A DNA stretch of 64,000 nucleotides from CAYFSS01 sp964345975 (lineage in GTDB: Bacteria; Bacillota; Clostridia; Saccharofermentanales; Fastidiosipilaceae), in contig CAYFSS010000005.1 in assembly GCA_964345975.1 (NCBI GenBank), positions 1 to 64,000 of the forward strand, read 5' to 3'. The translations under genes and the position numbers were made by a program. Each line of letters opens with the position of its first letter. The first letter of the stretch is position 1. Below the pieces are notes generated by a model. It was given only the letters and a program-made list of their open reading frames with translations. It made no database searches and was not told the DNA's origin. Below are positions 26,791-35,373 of the stretch, one piece after another.

Positions 26791-27804
26791 TTAGCCCCTC
26801 TCCAGGTACTGAGCAATCCGGTCTCCCACGGAGACGATTTTACTGAACTTCCCTACCCCTGCTCCGGCAAAGAAGAGACCGCGTTCGAGGACTCCTCTGG
26901 CCGATGCCAAGAGTGCATCTTTGATGCAGTAAACGGTTGTTCTGGGATCACAGGGTTTAAGGCAGTTCGTACAACGCAAAGTCGGGATGCGATCGACGTT
27001 CCGCAAACGTTCTTGCAACGGTGTGAAGAGCGCTCGACCCGGCATGCCGACAGGACTTTGAATAATGATCGATTCCGTTGCTCGAATGATCTGATCCTTG
27101 AAGATCGGATGAGCATCGCATTCTTCCGTCGCGATGAAGGCGGTTCCCAATTGAATGGCATCTGCTCCGCCATCTCGTAGCGCCGGCACATCTTCCGGTT
27201 CAATGCCTCCGGCAACGATAAGTGGGATATCGAATTGATCTTTCTTCAGCCATGCAGAAAATTCCTTGACCATGCTGAGGAGAGGAACAGGATTCTTTAG
27301 CTCTTCACGTTTGAAACCCAGATGCCCGCCGGCGAGTGGACCTTCTAAAACAAAAGCATCCGGTCGACGGCCATAGTGCCGACCCCAAGCTCGCATGATG
27401 AGTTGAGCGGCTCGGACACCCGAGACTATGGGAATGAGTTTGATGTCCGAATCCCCCACAAGTTCCGGCAACTTCAACGGCAATCCGGCGCCGCAGACCA
27501 GAGCATCTGCTCCGGCTTCTACAGAAGCCTTCACCATATTCTCGAATTCTGTGATCGCAACCATGATATTGACAGCGATGAGGCCATTGCCTTGAGCGAT
27601 GTCCCTGGCTTTTGCAACTTCTTCATGAATCGCGCGCACATCAGCTGCTAAGCGATCTTCTTCGAACTTAGGATCACGATATCCGGGGTGAATGGCAGAG
27701 ATCGTGCCTATTCCACCGAATCGGGCAATGGTGCCGGCCAGACGTCCCAACGAGACGCCGATGCCCATGCCACCTTGGACAATAGGGGTTGCTAAAGAAA
27801 TCAT
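26791..27804 (-). CDS. FabK-like / nitronate monooxygenase family flavoprotein
   Basis: 337 residues; the start overlaps the stop of the preceding fabK as ATGA, with AAGGGAGAG upstream. The FMN-binding TIM barrel is visible from PIVQGGMGIG, GLIAVNIMVA, LEGPLAGGHLG and VAGGIEPEDVPALRDGGADAIQLGT. It differs from FabK by a C-terminal cysteine cluster (CTNCLKPC, then YC), which could hold a metal or iron-sulfur site. It could be a second enoyl-ACP reductase, an isomerase for unsaturated fatty acids, or a nitronate monooxygenase; the operon favours a lipid role. Confidence 0.75.
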   Translation of the reverse strand: MISLATPIVQGGMGIGVSLGRLAGTIARFGGIGTISAIHPGYRDPKFEEDRLAADVRAIHEEVAKARDIAQGNGLIAVNIMVAITEFENMVKASVEAGADALVCGAGLPLKLPELVGDSDIKLIPIVSGVRAAQLIMRAWGRHYGRRPDAFVLEGPLAGGHLGFKREELKNPVPLLSMVKEFSAWLKKDQFDIPLIVAGGIEPEDVPALRDGGADAIQLGTAFIATEECDAHPIFKDQIIRATESIIIQSPVGMPGRALFTPLQERLRNVDRIPTLRCTNCLKPCDPRTTVYCIKDALLASARGVLERGLFFAGAGVGKFSKIVSVGDRIAQYLERG

Positions 27805-28736
27805 GAGACTCTCCCTTTGAAGCGAGTCAGCGCTTCGTCTCTTTCCTCCATCAAACGTTCCAAGCGTTCTGCCAGTGGGAGGATGTCATCGATTGCGGCG
27901 GCGGCAAGACCCATCATCAGCGAACCATACTGGGTATCGCCTTCTGTCACGGCTTTTCCCAAGGCTCCAAGCGTCAAGAGCTCCAGGGTTTCCACATCCG
28001 CTCCTTCTTTCTCCTGACGGAGATATTCCCGGGTCATGCGATTCTTCATGACACGGCAAGGGACGCCACCATTTCGTCCAATCGCCGTGATCTGGCTCTC
28101 TCGAGCGTTGATGACGGCTTGCTTATAATTTTCGTGGATAGGACATTCTTCCGTCGCTAAGAACAGCGTACCGAGCTGCATGCCCTGGCAGCCCATAACC
28201 TCGACCGTCAAGGCCTCTTCGCCATGCGCAATCCCCCCTGCGGCAATCACAGGCACGCTGAGAGATCTTGCAAGGAGTGGCCACAGCGTCATAGAAGTTT
28301 GTTCTCCGATATGACCGCCGGCTTCTTGCCCTTCAGCAATCACGGCATCGATCCCTAAGCGCTCCATGCGTTGCGCCATAAGGAGCGAGGAAACGACAGG
28401 AATCACGGAAATCCCTGCACTGTGCCATGCCTCGACATAAGCGCCGGGACTCCCCGCACCGGTCGTGACGACATCGACTTTCTCCTCAACCAGGATTTGT
28501 GCGATCGCTTTAGACTCGGGATTCATGAGCATGACGTTGACCGCAAACGGTTTATCCGTCAGTTCTCGGGTTCTATGAATCCAATCACGGACTTGATCCG
28601 CACGGAGCGAGCCCGTCCCGAGGGTGCCAAGGGCACCTGCATTGCTCACGGCTGCGGCAAATTCCGGCGTTGCGACACGGCTCATTCCCCCTTGAATAAT
28701 GGGATATCTCAGGCCGAATTTTTCAGCTAACCACAT
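27801..28736 (-). CDS. fabK: Enoyl-ACP reductase II
   Basis: 311 residues, AAAGGA before the ATG, one base gap after fabH. The FMN barrel motifs PIIQGGMSRVATPEFAAAVS, FAVNVMLM, EGQEAGGHIGE and AAGGIAHGEE match FabK, the FMN- and NAD(P)H-dependent enoyl reductase of Gram-positive bacteria. It performs the last reduction of the cycle. FabK enzymes are naturally insensitive to triclosan, unlike FabI. Confidence 0.9.
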   Translation of the reverse strand: MWLAEKFGLRYPIIQGGMSRVATPEFAAAVSNAGALGTLGTGSLRADQVRDWIHRTRELTDKPFAVNVMLMNPESKAIAQILVEEKVDVVTTGAGSPGAYVEAWHSAGISVIPVVSSLLMAQRMERLGIDAVIAEGQEAGGHIGEQTSMTLWPLLARSLSVPVIAAGGIAHGEEALTVEVMGCQGMQLGTLFLATEECPIHENYKQAVINARESQITAIGRNGGVPCRVMKNRMTREYLRQEKEGADVETLELLTLGALGKAVTEGDTQYGSLMMGLAAAAIDDILPLAERLERLMEERDEALTRFKGRVS

Positions 28737-28737
28737 A

Positions 28738-29703
28738 CTAGAGTCCTTTCGTCATGAGCCCGCCGTAGCTTAGACCGGCTCCAAATCCTGCAAATGTATA
28801 GTTTTCACTCGCAAAGCGTTCCCTATCCAATTCACCTGTCTCCCAAAGATCGGATAAGAGGAGCGGTAGGCTTGCTGCGGACGTATTCCCGTAATGCTGA
28901 AGATTCATCGGGAAGCGCTCGATGGGTTCATCCAAGGCTTTTGCAACCGCTTGGATAATTCGGGCATTCGCTTGATGGAGGAAATGAAGGTCTGCCTTCA
29001 CTCCCGTCTTCTCCGAGAGTGCCTTTAATAACTCAGGCAGGGTTTGGACAGCGAAGCGGAACACTTGACGACCTTCCATCGTGAGAGGGCTTGATGCATC
29101 GGCATGGAGAAGGTCTACATTGCTTTCTGTCCCGCTGATGAAGACTTCCGGTTCCCCTTCCCCAAGCGTCCAAAGCGTCGCCGCAGCACCGTCACCAAAG
29201 AGGATGCAGGTCCCGCGATCATCAAAATCCAACAAAGTGGATAGTTTTTCAGCCCCGATGACCAGAGCGGCTCGATCCGGGTTATCGAGCAGATATCCAC
29301 GAGCCATTTGCAGTGCATAGACAAATCCTGTGCACGCTGCGTTTAAGTCAAAACACACGATGTCGGGTTCTAGCCCCAGGGGAGCTTGCAGAAGGGGTGC
29401 AATCGCAGGCATCCGTTCTTCCGATGAGGTTGTTGCAACAATCACGATACCAACCTTCGAGCGGAGCTCTTTCGCACCTTCCATACACGATGCGGCTGCC
29501 TTCTCGGTCAACTCGAAGAGGGTCTCCGGTTGTAACAGCTTCTCCTCCGGATCGAGGACGACATCAGACGCCAAGTAACGCGTCTCAATCCCCGTTCGTT
29601 GCCTGATCCACTCATCGCTCGTATCCACGCGATGCGTAAATTCTTCATTGGTCACACAACGTTTCGGCAAGCGATGGCCACAAGATTCGAGATAAAGCTT
29701 CAT
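28738..29703 (-). CDS. fabH: 3-oxoacyl-ACP synthase III
   Basis: 321 residues; the start overlaps the accDA stop as ATGA. Catalytic residues C124 (NAACTGFVYALQ), H243 (FLHQANARII) and N273 (YGNTSAASLP). It condenses acyl-CoA with malonyl-ACP to begin the chain; priming group (acetyl or branched) cannot be told. Confidence 0.95.
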   Translation of the reverse strand: MKLYLESCGHRLPKRCVTNEEFTHRVDTSDEWIRQRTGIETRYLASDVVLDPEEKLLQPETLFELTEKAAASCMEGAKELRSKVGIVIVATTSSEERMPAIAPLLQAPLGLEPDIVCFDLNAACTGFVYALQMARGYLLDNPDRAALVIGAEKLSTLLDFDDRGTCILFGDGAAATLWTLGEGEPEVFISGTESNVDLLHADASSPLTMEGRQVFRFAVQTLPELLKALSEKTGVKADLHFLHQANARIIQAVAKALDEPIERFPMNLQHYGNTSAASLPLLLSDLWETGELDRERFASENYTFAGFGAGLSYGGLMTKGL

Positions 29704-31343
29704 ACCCTTCTCCCTTCGAGATCGGCGATCAAGTGGTCTTTCAGACCCGTCAGGTCGTCGGGAAATATTCCATCACAAAAGCCCAACTCATAGCAGTCTT
29801 CCGCCGTAGCACGCATCCTGGCTGCCGCCTCCGGCGCCCGCGAAGCATCCTTCCAGAGGATCGTCGAGAAAGCTTCCGCCGATAACAAGGTGTAGACCGC
29901 GCCTTCCAACATATAAACCTTATCGGCGCAGGCAATGCCCAGAGCACCCCCTGACCCCGCTTCCCCGGACACCAAAGCGATCACGGGGACTGTGAGCTCA
30001 CTCATCGCCGCCAAGGCGTCGGCTATGGCCGCACCCTGACCCCGCTCCTCAGCTCCTAAGCCCGGGTATGCCCCCGGCGTATCGATGATCGTGAGGATGG
30101 GTCTGCCGAAAGCTTCAGCCTCTTGCATGAGGCGGATGGCTTTTCGATAGCCTTCAGGATGAGGCATCCCGAAATGATGACGGATCTGGGACTCAAGCCC
30201 CTCGCCCTTCTCATTGATGAGCCAGGTCATGGGCTGACCGTTGAAGAGAGCCAAACCGCCTTGGAGGGCTTGGTCGTCGCCGTAATAGCGATCGCCCGAG
30301 AGTGTGACGATTTCCTCGCACAAGGACGCGAGGATCTCTTTCGGGGAAGGACGATTGACATCGCGTGCCGCCTTAACTTTGGCGTAGGCGTCTTCCGGGG
30401 TGCTCTCCCGAAGAACCTCGGGCGTAACGTGGTTTGCACCACCCGGCAAATGCGTCACGTCATTGAGACGCCCCGGCTTGAATTCTTGCTTGACAGAGTG
30501 GAACGCTAACATTCGAGCGATTTCCATCGCGAGATTCTCCCGTCGCACGACGCGATCCACAAAGCCGTGTTCACGCTGAAATTCCGCTTGTTGGAAGCCT
30601 TCAGGCAAATTGGTTTGGATGGTTTCACGGATAACTCGGGGTCCTGCAAACCCGATCAGAGCTTGCCGCTCAGCCAAGGTCACATTCCCCAAAGATGCAA
30701 AACTGGCTGTCACACCGCCCGTCGTCGGGTCGGTCAAGACGGCGACATAAAAACCCCCGGACGCTTGGAAATTTCGCACCGCCACTGCTGTTCTGCGCAT
30801 TTGCATGAGGCTAAAGAGACCTTCTTGCATCCTTGCACCGCCACTGGCACAACAAATGACAACCGGTAGCTCTTCTTTGCTTGCTCGTTCAAAGGCTTGG
30901 CAAACTCTCTCACCAACAATAGAACCCATGGAACCCATCATGAAATAAGGATCCATGACACCCAAGATGACCGGTTGACCCATGATCTTACCGCGGGCAA
31001 AGCCAATGGCTTCGTCCAGGGAACCTTGAGCTGTGGCGCGTTCCCAGCTCTCTTGATAGCCTTCAAATTTCAGCGGATTGTTGAAGACTGCGGGTTCATC
31101 GATGGATTCCCAACCTTCTTCCAGAAGATACTCGAGACGAGCCATGGCCGGCATGCGCTGCAAGCTCTCACAATGCGGACAGACATAGAGTCTTTCCGCC
31201 AAACGTTCCGGGATCAGAACTTCCTTACAGTTATGACAACTTACATTCTTATTAACGTCGATGGTTTGGCGAATTCGGGTCACCGGATCGAGGCGTCGCA
31301 ATTGCTTTCTTCTATCATCGAAGAAACGATCCAGACTAGACAT
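29700..31343 (-). CDS. accDA: Acetyl-CoA carboxylase carboxyltransferase, fused beta and alpha subunits (AccD-AccA)
   Basis: 547 residues from ATG 31343, overlapping the accC stop as ATGTCTAG. Residues 36-58 carry the AccD zinc finger (C36, C39, C55, C58). The AccD carboxyltransferase core follows (CASGGARMQEG, TDPTTGGVTASFA, GFAGPRVI). After a linker around 285-310 comes AccA (GDRYYGDDQAL, TIIDTPGAYPGLGAEERGQ, SGEAGSGGALG). In most bacteria these are two genes. The fusion transfers carboxyl from biotin-AccB to acetyl-CoA. Confidence 0.95.
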   Translation of the reverse strand: MSSLDRFFDDRRKQLRRLDPVTRIRQTIDVNKNVSCHNCKEVLIPERLAERLYVCPHCESLQRMPAMARLEYLLEEGWESIDEPAVFNNPLKFEGYQESWERATAQGSLDEAIGFARGKIMGQPVILGVMDPYFMMGSMGSIVGERVCQAFERASKEELPVVICCASGGARMQEGLFSLMQMRRTAVAVRNFQASGGFYVAVLTDPTTGGVTASFASLGNVTLAERQALIGFAGPRVIRETIQTNLPEGFQQAEFQREHGFVDRVVRRENLAMEIARMLAFHSVKQEFKPGRLNDVTHLPGGANHVTPEVLRESTPEDAYAKVKAARDVNRPSPKEILASLCEEIVTLSGDRYYGDDQALQGGLALFNGQPMTWLINEKGEGLESQIRHHFGMPHPEGYRKAIRLMQEAEAFGRPILTIIDTPGAYPGLGAEERGQGAAIADALAAMSELTVPVIALVSGEAGSGGALGIACADKVYMLEGAVYTLLSAEAFSTILWKDASRAPEAAARMRATAEDCYELGFCDGIFPDDLTGLKDHLIADLEGRRV

Positions 31344-32829
31344 TGATCTCACCCTCTCCGGCTAAGTAAGCTGCCAATTTACGCCGACCGTCGCGGTAAG
31401 CGCGTTCTCTGTCCTGACCTAGTTTCTTATAGACAGCTTCGGTCTCTTCATCCGAACCCTCACCTGTGACCAATAGCTCGTAGGATTTCAAACGATCCAA
31501 GGAACTTTCCAGGATCTGAGTGGTGTAATCCCCACGAATAAAGTAACGCTCAAATAAGAGGGCATACATGAAAGCGGTGTTCGTATCGATCCCAACCAAC
31601 GTGATTTCTTCGAGAGCGCGGCGTAAACGTCGGATGGCTTCCCGGCGATCCTTCCCGTGGACAATGATCTTCGCGACCATCGAATCGTAGAGTGGACTCA
31701 CTTCAGCCCCCGGATAAATCATGGTGTCAACTCGGACACCGATGCCTCCGGGTAGAAGCATTTGCTGCACAATGCCCGGCGAAGGAGCAAAGTCGCGCTG
31801 GGGAATTTCTGCATTGATCCGAACTTCAATGGCATGGCCGTGAAGCACAACCTCTTCTTGTTTAAGAGGAACGTTTGCCCCGTAAGCCAGGCGAATTTGT
31901 TCTGCGATGAGATCCAAGCCGGTGACAGCTTCCGTCACAGGGTGTTCGACCTGAATTCTTGTATTGACTTCAATGAAATAAAAATCATCGTCCTTGACAA
32001 CGAATTCGACCGTGCCGGCGCCGAGGTAGTTCGCGGCTTTGGCTGCTTTGACGGCAGCCTTACCCATAGCATCTCTGACATCCGGTTTGAGCTTGGGGCT
32101 GGGGGATTCTTCGAGCATCTTCTGGCGACGCCGCTGAAGCGAACAATCACGCTCACCCAAATGGATGACATTCCCCGAAGCATCGGCGAGAATCTGGAAC
32201 TCCATGTGCTTGCAGTCTTCAATCAGCTTCTCAAGGTAGAGGTTGGGGTCACCAAAGACCATCTCTGCTTCCTTCGAAGCTTCGTCGTAGAGTCGTCTAA
32301 GATCTTCCGCACGATCGACTCGGCGCATCCCGCGGCCACCCCCGCCGGAGCTTGCCTTGAGGAGGACCGGATAGCCAAAAGCCTCTGCTAAAGCCAAGGC
32401 CTGATCTGCCGATTCCAAAGCTCCATCTGAGCCCGGCGTGACAGGGACGCCCTCTTCAATCATGAGGCTGCGAGCTCTGGCCTTATCCCCCAAGAGGGTA
32501 ATCGTTTCAGGCGACGGACCGATAAACGTCAAACCTGCATCTCGCACAGCGGCAGCAAAGGCAGCATTCTCCGCCAAGAAACCATAGCCCGGGTGGATTG
32601 CATCGCATCCGGATCCTAGCGCAGCGGAGATGATATTGCTCTGGTTCATATAGCTTTCGGAGGCTTGAGGTCCCCCGATGCAGACAGCTTCTGTAGCCAT
32701 CTTCACATGGAGAGAACCTCTATCCGCTATGGAGTAAACAGCGACAGCCGGGATTCCAATATCACGGCAGGTCCGCAGGATCCGGACGGCAATCTCCCCG
32801 CGATTTGCGATGAGAATCTTCTTAAACAT
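31336..32829 (-). CDS. accC: Biotin carboxylase of acetyl-CoA carboxylase
   Basis: 497 residues from ATG 32829, within the accB stop (ATGTTTAA, 8-base overlap). ATP-grasp features: MFKKILIANRGEIAVRI at the start, glycine-rich SSGGGGRGMRR loop, LGERDCSLQRRRQKMLEESP, and NTRIQVEHPVTE near the active site. Carboxylates the biotin on AccB. The C-terminal extension is about 45 residues longer than the E. coli protein. Confidence 0.95.
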   Translation of the reverse strand: MFKKILIANRGEIAVRILRTCRDIGIPAVAVYSIADRGSLHVKMATEAVCIGGPQASESYMNQSNIISAALGSGCDAIHPGYGFLAENAAFAAAVRDAGLTFIGPSPETITLLGDKARARSLMIEEGVPVTPGSDGALESADQALALAEAFGYPVLLKASSGGGGRGMRRVDRAEDLRRLYDEASKEAEMVFGDPNLYLEKLIEDCKHMEFQILADASGNVIHLGERDCSLQRRRQKMLEESPSPKLKPDVRDAMGKAAVKAAKAANYLGAGTVEFVVKDDDFYFIEVNTRIQVEHPVTEAVTGLDLIAEQIRLAYGANVPLKQEEVVLHGHAIEVRINAEIPQRDFAPSPGIVQQMLLPGGIGVRVDTMIYPGAEVSPLYDSMVAKIIVHGKDRREAIRRLRRALEEITLVGIDTNTAFMYALLFERYFIRGDYTTQILESSLDRLKSYELLVTGEGSDEETEAVYKKLGQDRERAYRDGRRKLAAYLAGEGEINV

Positions 32830-33295
32830 CGCAAGGCTCAATTTCTAAGATGAGTTCATCGAAACCCAAGAGCTGACCACTTTGAGCCGCGATCCGGACG
32901 ACGGTTCCGCTAACGGGAGCCTCGAGATAATTCATCATCTTCATGGCTTCAATGATGCCGACAATCTCGCCTTGGGCAACCTGATCTCCTTCACTCACGT
33001 AGGGATCAGCACCGGGCCCGGAGGCGGCATAGAATGTGCCGACCAAGGGCGCGCGAAGCGAGACGAGGTCGGGGCTTAACGTGGCACAAAAGGCAGCTTG
33101 ATTGGCCGGTTCCGTCGGCGTGGAAGGCTGTAGAACAGCAGGGGTTGGCGCAACGGCTTGAGCCTGTTGATTTGTGGGGGACGTCGGAGGGGCTTTCTCG
33201 AGGGTAAGCACCTCATGCTCTGTCTTCCAATGTAGGCGTGTTAGCTCGCTTCGTTCGAAGCGTTCGAAGATATCGATAAGCGTTTCGCGATCCAT
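32822..33295 (-). CDS. accB: Biotin carboxyl carrier protein
   Basis: 157 residues starting directly after the acpP stop (TAGATG). An N-terminal helical part is joined by a Pro/Thr/Gln-rich linker (about 35-68) to a biotinyl domain with the biotin-accepting lysine K119 in IIEAMKMMNY. It shuttles carboxyl groups between AccC and AccDA. Confidence 0.95.
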   Translation of the reverse strand: MDRETLIDIFERFERSELTRLHWKTEHEVLTLEKAPPTSPTNQQAQAVAPTPAVLQPSTPTEPANQAAFCATLSPDLVSLRAPLVGTFYAASGPGADPYVSEGDQVAQGEIVGIIEAMKMMNYLEAPVSGTVVRIAAQSGQLLGFDELILEIEPCDV

Positions 33296-33550
33296 CTATT
33301 CCTCCTGCTCAGCTTGTACACTTAATTGTTCGACGACTTTGATGAGATCTTGCACCGTGATAAGTGCCAAGATGATCTCGTCGTCCAGGGCGATGTGATA
33401 CTCCTCTTCCAAGAGGAGACCAAGTTCTACCGCATCGAGGGAGTCCGCACCAAGGTCTTCAATGAGGTAGGCGTCAGGCGTGACTCTTTCCTGTGGGACA
33501 CCAAGAACTTCTGCAATAGAGGCTATTACCCTAGCTTGTAGCTCTGTCAT
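33296..33550 (-). CDS. acpP: Acyl carrier protein
   Basis: 84 residues, GGAG before the ATG. The phosphopantetheine serine is S37 in LGADSLDAVEL. The start lies 20 bases inside the bioY gene. The unusual C-terminal Gln/Glu tail continues into the accB ribosome site. Confidence 0.96.
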   Translation of the reverse strand: MTELQARVIASIAEVLGVPQERVTPDAYLIEDLGADSLDAVELGLLLEEEYHIALDDEIILALITVQDLIKVVEQLSVQAEQEE

Positions 33551-34055
33551 AACTAACTCCTAACATGTCCAATCCTTTCGCTAAGCGGCCATATACGATG
33601 GATGCAATTCCTACGAGAATGATGTCTTTCCAAACAAAGGGGCAAAGCCCGATCGCAAGCGTCTGCATGACGTTCGTCTTGAGCATGAGACCCAAGTAGA
33701 AGACACCGATGCCGTAGTTCATCGCGAGTAAGATGAAGAGTCGGAGGCGAGGTTTCTTCGTGAGGTTTGCCATGAGGAATCCGGCAAGAGAACCCAAGAG
33801 GTAACCAAAGGTTGGTTTCAAGACATAACCCGGGCCACTCCCTGCGGCAAAGACCGGGAGGCCGATGAGACCCAGACCGATGTACGCGGCAACGACCCAA
33901 CTGCCCAGACAAGGACCGAGCCATAGCAATATGATGGCGATTGCAAAGGTTTGGAACGTTATCGGCACAGGTCCGAGGGTCACGCTCAGTTTCGAGCCGA
34001 TGATGAGAAAGGCCAGGCCCAAAGCCCCCAGAGCGATTTGACGATGGTTCTTCAT
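33531..34055 (-). CDS. bioY: Biotin transporter substrate-binding component BioY
   Basis: 174 residues, six hydrophobic segments, AGAGG before the ATG. The BioY pattern is clear in PVPITFQTFAI, YIGLGLIGLPVFAAGSGPGY and LKPTFGYLLG. It binds biotin as the S-component of an ECF transporter; the energy-coupling module is not in the window. It is the first gene of the fatty-acid operon, tying biotin uptake to biotin-dependent carboxylase supply. Confidence 0.92.
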   Translation of the reverse strand: MKNHRQIALGALGLAFLIIGSKLSVTLGPVPITFQTFAIAIILLWLGPCLGSWVVAAYIGLGLIGLPVFAAGSGPGYVLKPTFGYLLGSLAGFLMANLTKKPRLRLFILLAMNYGIGVFYLGLMLKTNVMQTLAIGLCPFVWKDIILVGIASIVYGRLAKGLDMLGVSYDRATS

Positions 34056-34070
34056 ACGGACATTCCTCTC

Positions 34071-34094
34071 TTCAAATTACATAAAGAATTTGAA
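34071..34094. promoter_or_regulatory. Inverted repeat, candidate operator of the fab operon
   Basis: TTCAAATT (34071-34078), 8-base spacer, AATTTGAA (34087-34094): a perfect palindrome lying between the promoter and the bioY ribosome site, at about +11 to +34. The half site TTCAAATTA recurs exactly at 34169-34177 and 34369-34377. Size and AT-rich nature suit a MarR dimer such as the one encoded at the end of the operon. Confidence 0.6.
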
Positions 34095-34111
34095 GTATTT
34101 GAGCTTCGCTG

Positions 34112-34140
34112 ATTATTCCATAGGTCGTATGAAGGGTCAA
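34112..34140 (-). promoter_or_regulatory. Promoter of the fatty-acid operon
   Basis: On the minus strand TTGACC (34135-34140) and AATAAT (34112-34117) are separated by exactly 17 bases, close to the sigma-A consensus. The expected start is near 34105, giving a 5' leader of about 50 bases. Confidence 0.75.
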
Positions 34141-34424
34141 GGAAGCGCTAAGCGCATTTAATAGACTGTTCAAATTATGCAAACGCCGATTCTTCCTTAG
34201 AAAAATCGGCTTGTTCTTAGGATTTAGGAGCTTTTGTTTCTATTGCTCAGTGTACCCTGACGTCGTGAGCTCCCGATAAACGATTCTAGAGGTTCGTCCT
34301 ATCGCCTAAAAAAGTTGAAATACATAAAGAATTTTTAGTATCTAATGCTGTCGGCAAATCTATGTTCCTTCAAATTAGATCCCTTCACGGAATCCTTAGC
34401 GTCCTCGGATAGGGGCAAATGACG

Positions 34425-34958
34425 TTAAAGCGCTCGCATTTCATCACGGAAATCGCTTGAGATCTGATGATTCAAGACATCAAGGAGCCGGCGGACTTCC
34501 AAGTGATCTCGTTCGTCGAGGTAATACGTCGTCGCCTTATCAGCCAAATCCGGCGGGAATTCTCGCGGCAGGACATTGAGACCTAGGCCGACAATGAGTC
34601 TCTCACGATACTTCTCGACCAAGATGCCCCCAACCTTCTTCTCATCCATAAAGAGATCATTGATTGGGACAATGTTTAGTTCACGATGATCCTCCGGGGC
34701 GATCTCAGGTCTAAGGATGGCAGCAAGATATCGTGCCCAGCGCATCGTGAGATCGGCAGGTACCGGGTCCGGGGCCGGTAGAACCCAACTTGCATAGAGA
34801 CCGGAAACAGGGGAATCAAACGTCTTCCCGGGCTGTCCAAGGCCAGCCGTCTGAGCTCGTGCCCAAAGCACAACGGGTCGGTTTAGACCGTTATCGAGAC
34901 GATGCCTGGCATGTACATTGGTTGATGGAACGACACCGAGGTCGTAAATAGGGATCAT
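34425..34958 (-). CDS. birA: Divergent biotin-protein ligase (catalytic domain only)
   Basis: 177 residues from ATG 34958, preceded by AAGGAG; starts further upstream lack a site. It has the ligase order STN, QTAG, SGLYASW, INDLF, KKVGGILVE and GLGLNV. The N-terminal DNA-binding domain of BirA is absent. Two key motifs deviate: the biotinyl-AMP loop GRGRRG reads GLGQPG (39-44), and KWPND reads VPIND (97-101). It may still load AccB, with altered behaviour, or be a relative with another role. It lies just upstream of the operon containing accB. Confidence 0.7.
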   Translation of the reverse strand: MIPIYDLGVVPSTNVHARHRLDNGLNRPVVLWARAQTAGLGQPGKTFDSPVSGLYASWVLPAPDPVPADLTMRWARYLAAILRPEIAPEDHRELNIVPINDLFMDEKKVGGILVEKYRERLIVGLGLNVLPREFPPDLADKATTYYLDERDHLEVRRLLDVLNHQISSDFRDEMRAL

Positions 34959-35159
34959 GGTAACTCCTTGCGATAGCCATAAAGGGTCACGCCAAATGAA
35001 CTTCATGCTCACTTAGCACACAAAAGCCTCTCTTACTTACCTCTAACAATAAACTCTCGAAACCTCCTAAGAGCGATCAAACACGTGATTTGTGAGCAGG
35101 TCGAGTTCTTGTCACGATGTTTTTGACAAGTTAAGCAGCGCAACCTAAACTGCAAGACA

Positions 35160-35253
35160 TAGTGCAAGGGGAGGTTCCTAAAGCGGGAGCCTGAGAGGAG
35201 CGACGCAACGCTCGACCCTGGAACCTGATGCGGGTAATGCCGACGTAGGAAGT
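35160..35253 (+). promoter_or_regulatory. TPP riboswitch
   Basis: The conserved core is present: GGGGAGG, then CTGAGAGG at 35191-35198, a variable stem CGAGCG-type hairpin, ACCCTGGAACCTGATG (35215-35230), GGGTAATGCCGACGTAGGAAG (split motif GGTAATGCC and GCGTAGGAAG-like end). It controls the following three-gene importer. Downstream, CTCCAAG (35291-35297) is the exact complement of CTTGGAG (35362-35368) covering the ribosome site, suggesting control of translation initiation. The rest of 34959-35373 holds no gene. Confidence 0.93.
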
Positions 35254-35373
35254 AATCTAAAGACATCCTCAATCAGACTCCAGACTCAGACTCCAAGGTC
35301 ATTGACCGTGGACGATGACGGCGACCACCTATACCTTGCAAGGCTTTGATGGATGCAGTGTCTTGGAGGCATT

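Larger units (their letters stand above)
34056..34424. other. Regulatory region of the fatty-acid operon
   Basis: 370 bases with no gene. Besides the promoter and palindrome it holds a second near-copy of the acataaagaattt element (34080-34092 and 34322-34334, each followed two bases later by agtat), two more TTCAAATTA half sites, and a hairpin GCCGATT (34185-34191) with AATCGGC (34204-34210). The duplication suggests two operators or two promoters. Confidence 0.6.

Noticed and set aside
35033..35272. Minus-strand reading frame over the TPP riboswitch
   Set aside because: It is a by-product of the riboswitch sequence; no ribosome site or recognisable protein.
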